From Methylophilaceae bacterium UBA5127 (GTDB lineage: Bacteria; Pseudomonadota; Gammaproteobacteria; Burkholderiales; Methylophilaceae), in the NCBI GenBank assembly GCA_002414145.1, contig DHYP01000012.1, positions 8,102 through 26,773 of the forward strand: a stretch of DNA of 18,672 bases, in the 5' to 3' direction. The notes under the pieces are model-generated. The model worked only from the letters and a program-made list of their open reading frames with translations, searched no databases and was not told the DNA's origin. Shown piece after piece: positions 9,250-16,227 of this stretch. The first letter of the stretch is position 1; the number at the start of each line of letters is the position of its first letter. A program made the position numbers and the translations under genes.

Positions 9250-10485
9250 TTACTCAACCTTCTTAAAAATGAGGCTAGCACCTGTTCCGCCAAATGCAAA
9301 TGAGTTAGACATTGCATATCGGTAGTTTTCTATTTTTTGTGATTGGTTTGGCACGTAGTTTAAATCACATTTCGGATCTGGATTGTTTAAATTGATGGTG
9401 GGTGGCAGTTCATTTCTTAATAGTGATTGCACCGTAATCATGGCTTCAAGCGCACCTGCTGCCCCCATTAAATGACCGTGCATCGATTTAGTTGAACTGA
9501 CCGCAAGCTGGTAAGCGTGTTTACCAAATATTTGCTTAATCGCCTCTGTTTCAGTTTCGTCATTAAATTTGGTGCCCGTGCCATGTGCGTTAATATATTG
9601 AATTGCATCTGGCGCTAAGCCAGAATTCTTAATAGCGGCTTGCATAGTCGCGGCTTGTCCTTCAACAGAAGGAATCGCTACATGTTTAAAGTCATTGGCA
9701 GTGCCATAGCCCACAATTTCAGCGTAAATAGGCGCGCCACGAGACTGTGCATGTTCAAGCTCTTCTAACACTAGCATTGCCGCACCTTCTCCAATGACTA
9801 AGCCTGACCTGTCTGCGGAAAATGGTTTGCAACTAGCAGAAACATCATCAGGGTCTTCATCTGCCAGCGTACGAATAGATTCCCATGACTTAATACTAGC
9901 GTAGGCAAGAATTGCATCTGTCCCACCCGCTAGTGCATAGTTAATATCGCCTAACTTGATGTCTTTATAGGCTTGTCCAATGGCAATAGCAGAGGATGAG
10001 CATGCTGTAGAAAAGGTAAGATTAGGTCCAGAAAACTCAAAATGTGTAGCAATAGCAGAGGCTGCACTGTTATACATACACATGAGCACAGTATAAGGCT
10101 TGAGCCTGTTCTCACCTTTTTTGAATAAGGTTTCGTAGCCTTCTTCTACCGATAAAATGCCACCCATGCCTGTACCAATATAGACCCCAGCGTTTTGCTG
10201 TTGCTTTAGAGGTAAGTTTGCATCTTTTGTAGCTTCTATGCTCGCATATAAGGCCATTTGACCAATGCGATCCAATATTGCATAGTCACTTTTTTTGACA
10301 AAATAATCAGCTGGATCGAACTTGGCCTGTGCTGCTACTTTGCAGATGAGTTTATCTACAAACGCACCCTCGAAGCGCTGAATGCCAGATTTCCCAGAAA
10401 AAATATTCTGAGCTAATGCTTCTGGCGTATTGCCCAATGGTGAGACAACACCCATGCCTGTAATGACAATGCGGCGACAATGCAT
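9250..10485 (-). CDS. FabF-type beta-ketoacyl-ACP synthase (KAS II family)
   Basis: A 411-residue condensing enzyme of the KAS II (FabF) family, which extends acyl-ACP with malonyl-ACP in the cytoplasm. The N-terminus RRIVITGMGVVSPLG and the catalytic triad are clear: Cys162 in STACSSSAIA, His301 in NAHGTGTKFND and His338 with Lys333 in STKSMHGHLMGAAGA. The gate and tail motif reads NSFAFGGTGASL, where housekeeping FabF usually has NSFGFGGTNASL. These two changes hint at a specialised enzyme. It follows the acp gene with only three bases between stop and start, instead of sitting in a fabD-fabG-acpP-fabF cluster. With the ACP it forms a two-gene unit divergent from rpfF, so supply of acyl-ACP for the RpfF product is a reasonable guess. 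A role in a separate lipid or polyene pathway cannot be excluded. Confidence 0.88.
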   Translation of the reverse strand: MHCRRIVITGMGVVSPLGNTPEALAQNIFSGKSGIQRFEGAFVDKLICKVAAQAKFDPADYFVKKSDYAILDRIGQMALYASIEATKDANLPLKQQQNAGVYIGTGMGGILSVEEGYETLFKKGENRLKPYTVLMCMYNSAASAIATHFEFSGPNLTFSTACSSSAIAIGQAYKDIKLGDINYALAGGTDAILAYASIKSWESIRTLADEDPDDVSASCKPFSADRSGLVIGEGAAMLVLEELEHAQSRGAPIYAEIVGYGTANDFKHVAIPSVEGQAATMQAAIKNSGLAPDAIQYINAHGTGTKFNDETETEAIKQIFGKHAYQLAVSSTKSMHGHLMGAAGALEAMITVQSLLRNELPPTINLNNPDPKCDLNYVPNQSQKIENYRYAMSNSFAFGGTGASLIFKKVE

Positions 10486-10488
10486 TAC

Positions 10489-10764
10489 TTAGCTAGTTCT
10501 AGTTTTGTTCTTATCAATGATCAGGTTATAAGTGATATCTAAACAATCTTGGAGCGTTACAATATCCTGAAACTCCTGAGGAAATTTAATATCAAACTCA
10601 TGTTCGATACTGAAAATAATTTCTAGAAATCCAAAAGAGTCGATGCCGATTTCTTTAAGCTTGCTTTCAGGATTTAAAATATTTGCATCAATTTCTTTTT
10701 CATTGATTAATAAGTTTATTACGAAGTCTTTCACATCATTTTTTGAAATTAATACAGGGCTCAT
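10489..10764 (-). CDS. Acyl carrier protein, non-standard
   Basis: A 91-residue acyl carrier protein. The phosphopantetheine attachment site is Ser43 in GIDSFGFLEI, followed by the second helix IIFSIEHEFDIKFP, as in all carrier proteins. It differs from housekeeping AcpP, which is about 78 residues with a GADSLDTVEL-type site: it is longer at both ends, has IDSFGF at the site and ends in a basic tail (KNKTRTS). The gene is very AT-rich; the line 10681-10740 holds only about 14 G or C in 60 by my count. The ribosome binding site AAAGAAG lies upstream of the ATG at 10764. It is first in a unit with the ketosynthase and divergent from rpfF. The likely job is carrying acyl chains for that ketosynthase. 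Confidence 0.87.
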   Translation of the reverse strand: MSPVLISKNDVKDFVINLLINEKEIDANILNPESKLKEIGIDSFGFLEIIFSIEHEFDIKFPQEFQDIVTLQDCLDITYNLIIDKNKTRTS

Positions 10765-10806
10765 AAGTCAACTTCTTTAATGTTGGGTTATTTTTCATCT
10801 AAAGGA

Positions 10807-10836
10807 TAGACAAATTTTACTATAAATGTTTATATT
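10807..10836 (+). promoter_or_regulatory. Candidate sigma-70 promoter of rpfF
   Basis: TAGACA at 10807-10812 (one mismatch to TTGACA), an 18-base spacer and TATATT at 10831-10836 (one mismatch to TATAAT). Transcription would start near 10843, leaving a leader of about 31 bases before rpfF. The region is AT-rich, so chance matches are possible. Confidence 0.45.
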
Positions 10837-10862
10837 ACAGTATGTTATTCGATATATGTAAA
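10834..10862 (-). promoter_or_regulatory. Candidate sigma-70 promoter of the acp-ketosynthase unit
   Basis: Read on the minus strand: TTTACA (10862-10857, one mismatch to TTGACA), a 17-base spacer and TGTAAT (10839-10834, one mismatch to TATAAT). Its -10 box overlaps the -10 box of the candidate rpfF promoter on the other strand. It would leave a leader of about 60 bases before acp. Confidence 0.42.
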
Positions 10863-10873
10863 GCAAAAGGTTT

Positions 10874-11800
10874 ATGATGGATGCTAATCAGCTAGGTTTA
10901 TGCTCACATTGTCATCAATTGACGTTACGTTATGATGAAACTCATGAGGTTTTGTGGACGATTATGAGTCAAAATAACATGATCCCATGTTTTAATTCAG
11001 AGCTAATAGCAGAAATCACTAGCCTTCAAAAAGAAATTGAAAAAACAGGTGGTGTTTTGTATTTGCGAGATAAGGTGTGCCAGATTAAATATGTTGTAAT
11101 CGCTTCTTCGACTCCTAATGTGTTTAATTTAGGAGGACATTTGTCTTTAATGCGTGACTTAGCTAAATCTAGACAAAAAGAAGCATTGCAAAAATATGCG
11201 ACATTAAGTATTGATGCTCTTTATCACAAAATTTCTCGATTTAATAATACTCCAGTAATTACCGTAAGTTTGTTACAAGGACTAACCTTAGGGGCGGGGT
11301 TGGAGGCTGCATTAACTAGTGATGTTGTTATTGCTGAACGTAAAACTTTACTTAGCTTTCCAGAAGTGCTGTTCAATATGTTTCCTGGCATGGGTGGTTA
11401 CAGCTTGGTTGCAAGAAAAGCAGGCAACAAAGTTGCTGATGAGATGATACTTAAAGGTAAGCAGTACACGGCAGAACAAGCTTACGAGATGGGAATAGTG
11501 GACGTTCTGGTAGATGATGGTCAAGGTGAAAAAGCAGTTTATGATTGGATTGACAAAAATAAACGGTTTTTTAATGGGCATCTTGCTACATATAAGGCAA
11601 AAAATCGGATTAATCCAATTACTTATGATGAATTGATGGATATTACCCAAATGTGGGTGGATGTAGCGCTTAAACTCACAGATAGAGAATTTAGTATTAT
11701 GGATCGGTTTATTTACAGTCAAGAAAAACAGTACCTCAAAACTGGTACATCACAAAGTGCAGCAGATAACAGTAATGTTGTCTCGTTCAAACGCGCCTAG
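10874..11800 (+). CDS. rpfF: RpfF, DSF-family signal synthase (crotonase fold)
   Basis: A 308-residue crotonase-family protein that I recognise as RpfF, which dehydrates 3-hydroxyacyl-ACP and releases cis-2-unsaturated fatty acids (diffusible signal factors). The two catalytic glutamates are present with the right spacing: Glu144 in GAGLEAAL and Glu164 in SFPEVLFNMFPGMGGYS. They correspond to Glu141 and Glu161 of the Xanthomonas enzyme. Other RpfF-type stretches are VFNLGGHL (83-90), YTAEQAYEMGIVD and the C-terminal ITQMWVDVALKL and MDRFI. Overall length fits (about 290-305). The ATG at 10877 has better spacing to AAAAGG (10865-10870) than the one at 10874, so the protein may lack the first Met. 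The N-terminus carries CSHCH at 10-14. Convergence on an RpfC-type kinase confirms the call over a housekeeping enoyl-CoA hydratase. Confidence 0.93.
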   Translation: MMDANQLGLCSHCHQLTLRYDETHEVLWTIMSQNNMIPCFNSELIAEITSLQKEIEKTGGVLYLRDKVCQIKYVVIASSTPNVFNLGGHLSLMRDLAKSRQKEALQKYATLSIDALYHKISRFNNTPVITVSLLQGLTLGAGLEAALTSDVVIAERKTLLSFPEVLFNMFPGMGGYSLVARKAGNKVADEMILKGKQYTAEQAYEMGIVDVLVDDGQGEKAVYDWIDKNKRFFNGHLATYKAKNRINPITYDELMDITQMWVDVALKLTDREFSIMDRFIYSQEKQYLKTGTSQSAADNSNVVSFKRA

Positions 11801-11829
11801 TTTCAAACGCTCTTAGTCAACCTGGGTTC

Positions 11830-14031
11830 CTAAATTTTGGCTTGAAGCACCTGTTGGTGTGCAATATGGTCAAGTAGTGCCTGTCTGGTTCTATTGTAAG
11901 TCTCGATGGTTTCATTATAAATTGAAGCAATATTATCCATGTCTGATGGCAATAAGTTATCTATGATTTGACATATGTTGCTTAATGCCTCAGCGCCCAT
12001 GTTGGCTGCGCTTCCTGCAATTGCGTGGCCAATTTCTTTAATGTTTGTTAAATCATTTGCTTTGATGTACTTTTTGAGCGCGGTCAGGTTTTGGTCGGTA
12101 TCACCAATAAAGCCATCGATCAGATTGTTTAAGAATGCTGGGCTTTGACTAATCATTACAAGCTCATCCAGTCTAGCGATGTTCAATAAATTGGTATCCG
12201 CAGCTAGCTCGTTTGTGTTCGCAAGATTTGTTTCTGCCGTTTTCTTGGCATCGTCAAATTTGAAAACCTGAGCAGTATCGTTAAAGTTTTTGCTAGATTT
12301 AGAGACCACTTCCTCTATTGATTTGGTCAACACATCAAGCTGGATTGGCTTAGTCAGATAGGCCGCGACGTTCATGCCCTCAAATTCTGCCTTAGTATTC
12401 TCAGTTGCGTCCGCACTTAAGATAATTGCGGGCACCATAGGCTGGCCAACATTGATTGCCTGATAAATTTTAAGTGCTTCTAAACCACCCATTACAGGCA
12501 TGTTGTAGTCAAGAATCATTAAGTCATATTGGCGTTCTTCCAGCATGTCTAGCGCCAATTCACCATTCTTCACAATATCAAATTGATGGTTAGCTAATTT
12601 AAGCATCTGACTAATAATCAGAATATTGGTGTCGTTATCCTCAGCGACCAATACTTTGTAGGATTTTTTCTTATTATTAGAAGCAAATTTTTTGAAGGAA
12701 ATGATTTCTGATGAGGTATTTTCTACAGAAACATCCTCTGCAACTAAGGTGAGCGGAATTTCAAACCAGAATGTCGAGCCAACCCCTAATTCACTCTCAA
12801 TACCAATTTTGCCGCCCATCAATTCAACAAGGTTTTTGGATATTGTCGTGCCTAAACCTGTTCCGCCAAATTTATATTTAATGGATTCCTCAGCTTGCGT
12901 AAAGCTTTCGAATATTTTCGGTAGAGACTCTTTGGCAATGCCGATTCCTGTATCAATGACTTCGAATCTGACAGTAGATAATTGGTCTTCAATATTAGAG
13001 GCGCTTACAATTACTTTTACAGAACCTTTTTCTGTAAATTTAACTGCATTACCGATTAAATTAATTAACACTTGTTTGGTATGAAGTAGATCTCCATGTA
13101 CTTTTATCGGCGTGTTTTCCTTGATTTGATAATCTACAGTGATGCCTTTTTGCAATGCTTGTGCTTCAAATAAGTTGGTCGTCGTAATTAATAAGTTTTG
13201 TAAGTAGAAGTCTTCTACACGAGATATTGTTTTCCCACTTTCAATGGTAGCCAAATCGAGAACATCGTTGACCAAGTCTAGCAAAACATTCGATGAGTTT
13301 TTGATGACTCCAAATAGTGGCGCGTGATTTTTACCTAAATGACTTGCTTCTATTAAACTGCAAGCACCAACTATACCATTTAGCGGTGTACGGATTTCAT
13401 GGCTGATGTGAGATAAGAACTCGCTCTTTGCTCTGCTGGCTGCTTCTGCCTTATAAGTGGCTTCTTTAAGTTTTGTGAGTAAATTTAATGCGTGTAATGG
13501 AACGGCGATTAATGTTATTAATAAGCCGTAAAATGCTGTCATGTGTACTTGCCAATAGCTACTTAGTAGGCTGGCTATAGTAAATCCGACTAAGCTCGCA
13601 ATATATGTTAATAATAGCATTTTTCTACCAAACCTAAGTCCGTAGCCGATAACTAACCACAAATAAACACCTAAAAATACTCCACCAATATCATTTGTGA
13701 AAAAGACTGCAAGTGATGAGCCCAATACGTCTAATAGCATTGCTATTACTAATCTATTTTTATTTTCTTTCGGATAAACTCTTGTGTGAATCAAAGTTGT
13801 GAGTGAGGTGGCTGCAAAAGCAAACATCAAAACGGCTACAGCTAAATTGATGCTTTCATAGGATATGCAGACGAATAAAATAGTTAGGCTTATAATAAGC
13901 ATGCGAAAGATTGCTTGTTGGTATTCATAACCGTACCTACTGAAGCCTATCAAGCTAGATAGGTTTGAAGTTGCCTGTTTGAATAAACTGAAATTTGTAG
14001 AAAAACTCATTGGTATATTTATAGTTTTCAT
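11830..14031 (-). CDS. rpfC: RpfC-like hybrid sensor histidine kinase
   Basis: A 733-residue hybrid kinase in the inner membrane, the probable receptor for the RpfF product. Its layout is that of RpfC. A membrane input region with about five helices spans roughly 40-185. A HisKA domain carries His211 in SHISHEIRTPLNG. The HATPase domain spans about 310-430 (NLIGNAVKFTEKG, DTGIGI, FGGTGLGTTISKNLVELMGG). A receiver domain (457-575) has Asp508 in LMILDYNMPVMGG and Lys561 in LTKP. A C-terminal HPt domain carries His669 in IGHAIAGSAANMGAEAL. All phospho-acceptors are intact. Length and site spacing match Xanthomonas RpfC (about 726 residues). The ATG at 14031 has a strong GGGGGAGG ribosome site. 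It converges with rpfF, 29 bases apart. The HD-GYP partner RpfG is not adjacent, so phosphotransfer must go to a regulator elsewhere. Confidence 0.9.
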   Translation of the reverse strand: MKTINIPMSFSTNFSLFKQATSNLSSLIGFSRYGYEYQQAIFRMLIISLTILFVCISYESINLAVAVLMFAFAATSLTTLIHTRVYPKENKNRLVIAMLLDVLGSSLAVFFTNDIGGVFLGVYLWLVIGYGLRFGRKMLLLTYIASLVGFTIASLLSSYWQVHMTAFYGLLITLIAVPLHALNLLTKLKEATYKAEAASRAKSEFLSHISHEIRTPLNGIVGACSLIEASHLGKNHAPLFGVIKNSSNVLLDLVNDVLDLATIESGKTISRVEDFYLQNLLITTTNLFEAQALQKGITVDYQIKENTPIKVHGDLLHTKQVLINLIGNAVKFTEKGSVKVIVSASNIEDQLSTVRFEVIDTGIGIAKESLPKIFESFTQAEESIKYKFGGTGLGTTISKNLVELMGGKIGIESELGVGSTFWFEIPLTLVAEDVSVENTSSEIISFKKFASNNKKKSYKVLVAEDNDTNILIISQMLKLANHQFDIVKNGELALDMLEERQYDLMILDYNMPVMGGLEALKIYQAINVGQPMVPAIILSADATENTKAEFEGMNVAAYLTKPIQLDVLTKSIEEVVSKSSKNFNDTAQVFKFDDAKKTAETNLANTNELAADTNLLNIARLDELVMISQSPAFLNNLIDGFIGDTDQNLTALKKYIKANDLTNIKEIGHAIAGSAANMGAEALSNICQIIDNLLPSDMDNIASIYNETIETYNRTRQALLDHIAHQQVLQAKI

Positions 14032-14160
14032 TTCGCCTCCCCCTCATTTTTGCGAGCTGACATTGTGAATAAGCAAGTTTAATACCAATGTTTTTATAAT
14101 AAAATTTTTTAATTAAAACAGTAGGTTAACGTAACAATTGAAAATTTATGGCTTTCTATT

Positions 14161-14201
14161 AATATTAACTTTTTGTCACTAGTGACAAAAAAATTAATAT
14201 T
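14161..14201. repeat. Extended palindrome, likely regulator-binding site
   Basis: The core at 14170-14191 is a perfect 22-bp palindrome; its inner 20 bases read TTTTGTCACTAGTGACAAAA. Outside it, AATATTAA (14161-14168) and TTAATATT (14194-14201) are again exact inverted copies, offset by one base. Dyad symmetry without a loop is typical of an operator for a dimeric regulator, and a hairpin terminator is unlikely because there is no loop. No gene for the regulator is in the window. Confidence 0.6.
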
Positions 14202-14238
14202 TACTAAGTTTTATATCGGTATAATCAGTCATTCAGTC

Positions 14239-14279
14239 TAGACAAAATTCATTAATTGAAGTTGGTGAACTTTTGTCTA
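14239..14279. repeat. Inverted repeat with TTTTGTC arms
   Basis: TAGACAAAA at 14239-14247 pairs with TTTTGTCTA at 14271-14279. TTCA (14248-14251) pairs with TGAA (14266-14269) after a one-base bulge, leaving a loop of 14 bases. The arms contain the heptamer TTTTGTC that also forms the half-sites of the palindrome about 70 bases upstream. The right arm overlaps the candidate -35 box of the methyltransferase. Confidence 0.5.
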
Positions 14280-14300
14280 AGTCCTTTAATATTTTATACG
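14273..14300 (+). promoter_or_regulatory. Candidate promoter of the methyltransferase gene
   Basis: TTGTCT (14273-14278), a 16-base spacer and TATACG (14295-14300), each with four matches to consensus. It would give a leader of about 33 bases. The weak boxes plus the overlapping inverted-repeat arm suggest a regulated promoter, but the sequence is AT-rich and the call is tentative. Confidence 0.33.
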
Positions 14301-14339
14301 CATATATAAATTAATAATAGAGTGATATAGAGGTGAATT

Positions 14340-15215
14340 ATGGCTACACAGGAAGATATTGAAAGTCACTATGATGTTGATAATGATTTCTTTGCACTAT
14401 TTTTAGATGATAAATATAGAGCATATACATGCGCTGTCTGGGAAAACGCAGATAATTTAGTTCAGGCTCAGGTTAATAAGTTCAACAGGTTGTGTGACTA
14501 CGCAAATATTAAGTCTGGAGATAGTGTTATTGACGTTGGGTGTGGTTGGGGTGGACTATTAGTTTATATAGCAGAGCAATATCAAAATACTAAGGCATAT
14601 GGTGTCACGCTGAGCTCTAATCAAGCGTCATATATTAATACTCTAAATAAAAAAAATGTTTCAGCGGACAATCTCTCTTGGGAGGATGTGCCCGTCCCAG
14701 AGAAAAAATTTGATGCGATGGTTTGTGTCTGTGCAATTGAACATTTTGCAACCTTTGAGCAAAGCGAGGCTGGATTGCAACGAGAAGTGTATAACAAGTT
14801 TTTTGATTGGTGTTTAGACGTAACAACTCCTACAGCTCAATTGGGAATTCAGTCAATTGTGATAACACGCCACGCCGAAAATTTAAAAGAGTTGAGAGGT
14901 GCTAAGTACTTGAGAGATAAGGTGTTCCCAGGTTCTGCATTGGCGTCAATTAGTGATATTCAGGCAGCAATTGTTGATCGGTACGAAGTTTCAAAAGCAA
15001 CCACTGTTGGTATAGATTATGTGCGCACTTTGCAAGAGTGGGATAATCGATTGGAATTTCATAAAGATAAAATTATTGCGCGCTATGGAGAAGATTTGTT
15101 CACTCACTATAAGATATATTTTAGTAGCGCAATTGACTGTTTTGCCTCTGGCTATTGGGACGTTTTTCAGGTGTCTTTAAAGCGCGCGAAACCAATTAGA
15201 GCCTTTATGCCCTAG
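14340..15215 (+). CDS. Cyclopropane-fatty-acid-synthase-type SAM methyltransferase
   Basis: A 291-residue cytoplasmic methyltransferase of the CFA synthase family, which moves a carbon from S-adenosylmethionine to an acyl chain double bond. SAM motif I is VIDVGCGWGGLL (63-74), followed by YGVTLSSNQ (87-95) and the IEHF segment (133-136). The family C-terminal half is recognisable as KVFPGSALASISDI (194-207), GIDYVRTLQEW (224-234) and FSSAIDCFASGYWDVFQV (261-278). It lacks the N-terminal domain of E. coli Cfa (382 residues), so its size is closer to mycobacterial MmaA/PcaA and similar small fatty-acid methyltransferases. Base composition is low in GC, about 33-37 % on two sampled lines. It is divergent from rpfC across a spacer rich in repeats. 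The acceptor (phospholipid acyl chain, acyl-ACP or free acid) is unknown. Confidence 0.82.
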   Translation: MATQEDIESHYDVDNDFFALFLDDKYRAYTCAVWENADNLVQAQVNKFNRLCDYANIKSGDSVIDVGCGWGGLLVYIAEQYQNTKAYGVTLSSNQASYINTLNKKNVSADNLSWEDVPVPEKKFDAMVCVCAIEHFATFEQSEAGLQREVYNKFFDWCLDVTTPTAQLGIQSIVITRHAENLKELRGAKYLRDKVFPGSALASISDIQAAIVDRYEVSKATTVGIDYVRTLQEWDNRLEFHKDKIIARYGEDLFTHYKIYFSSAIDCFASGYWDVFQVSLKRAKPIRAFMP

Positions 15216-15243
15216 TTTTGTTATAGCTTTACAGTGCTAACTT

Positions 15244-16089
15244 TTAAGTGATATTGCTATGCAATGTGAAATGAGCGTTGGCATCCAAACCAAGCACGCT
15301 GGTGAGTATTGGCATAGCTTCGGCTAGAGTTTTAGGTAATGTCCACGGCGGGTTAATCACAAACATGCCACTGCCATGCATGCCATAGCCTTCAGAGCTT
15401 GGTTTTTCTATAGTTAAACTTACATTCAGCCAGTCATTGATTTCTAAATTTTCTAGATTTTTTAGCATCAATTCTGGCTCTGGTCTTTGCAGTAGCGGGT
15501 ACCAAATTAAATAAGTACCTGTCGCAAAACGTTTTAAGCTGTCTTTGATGCAGTCGACCACATGCTGATAGTCCTCTTTGATTTCATAGGGGGGATCTAT
15601 CAGCACCAGTGCGCGTCTGGTGGGTGGCGGCAAAAAGGCTTTGATGCCACTAAACCCATCTTGCATTTCTATGTTTGCTTGCTTGCTTTTGCCTTTAAAG
15701 TTTTCTTGTAGTAGTTTGAAATCACTTGGGTGGAGTTCAAATAGTCTTAACTTATCATCTTTGCGCAACATGAATTCAGCAATTTTAGGGGATCCTGGAT
15801 AAAAATCTAGGCTACCTTCTATGTTAAAAGAGTTTGCGATGGTAATAAACTTGGCAAGAGATTCAGGTAGGTTTTGTGCTTGCATCACACGTACAATCCC
15901 TGTTTCATACTCTGCATTTTTTTGCGCAAACTCACTCTTAAGTGTGTACATGCCTGCGCCTGCATGGGTGTCAATATACCAGTAGGGTTTATCTTTTTGG
16001 TTAAAGTAATCCAGTACAAGGCTAAGCACATAATGTTTAAGTACATCAGCATGATTGCCTGCGTGAAAGGCGTGACGGTAACTCAGCAT
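15244..16089 (-). CDS. rlmJ: 23S rRNA (adenine-2030-N6)-methyltransferase RlmJ
   Basis: A 281-residue RNA methyltransferase that makes N6-methyladenosine at position 2030 of 23S rRNA during ribosome assembly. The N-terminus MLSYRHAFHAGNHADVLKH is diagnostic and holds Tyr4, His6 and Lys18, the residues important in the E. coli enzyme. SAM binding is seen in YIDTHAGAG (38-46), and the catalytic motif is DPPYE with Asp165. Length agrees with the family (about 280). The gene converges with the methyltransferase gene and is divergent from the EF-hand gene, so it looks like a single-gene unit. No strong ribosome site is seen before the ATG. Identification is secure. Confidence 0.95.
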   Translation of the reverse strand: MLSYRHAFHAGNHADVLKHYVLSLVLDYFNQKDKPYWYIDTHAGAGMYTLKSEFAQKNAEYETGIVRVMQAQNLPESLAKFITIANSFNIEGSLDFYPGSPKIAEFMLRKDDKLRLFELHPSDFKLLQENFKGKSKQANIEMQDGFSGIKAFLPPPTRRALVLIDPPYEIKEDYQHVVDCIKDSLKRFATGTYLIWYPLLQRPEPELMLKNLENLEINDWLNVSLTIEKPSSEGYGMHGSGMFVINPPWTLPKTLAEAMPILTSVLGLDANAHFTLHSNIT

Positions 16090-16227
16090 AAAGTAATTGT
16101 TGGTTAGAACTATTGTGACATTATAAGTGACTAACGTATGAGTTTGCCGGTGTGGTCAGCAAAAATTTCGGTCAAGCGTTATGGTAAATAGATGCAATAT
16201 CGCATCAAAAGTAAAAAGGAATATGTG

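Larger units (their letters stand above)
14032..14339. other. Divergent control region between rpfC and the methyltransferase
   Basis: A 308-base AT-rich gap with no gene of its own that I can support. It holds the strong rpfC ribosome site (minus strand, 14036-14043), a 22-bp palindrome, a second inverted repeat using the same heptamer, a TATAAT at 14220-14225 without a clear -35 partner, a better promoter candidate just before the methyltransferase, and AGAGG (14329-14333) as that gene's ribosome site. I found no convincing rpfC promoter. Confidence 0.6.

Noticed and set aside
10874..11800. Housekeeping enoyl-CoA hydratase reading of rpfF
   Set aside because: The FPEVLFNMFPGMGGYS segment, the N-terminal region and the adjoining RpfC-type kinase fit RpfF much better than beta-oxidation hydratases.
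12692..13084. 130-residue open frame antisense to rpfC
   Set aside because: It lies wholly inside the kinase gene, has no family features, and mirrors the conserved HATPase coding sequence, so it is a shadow frame.
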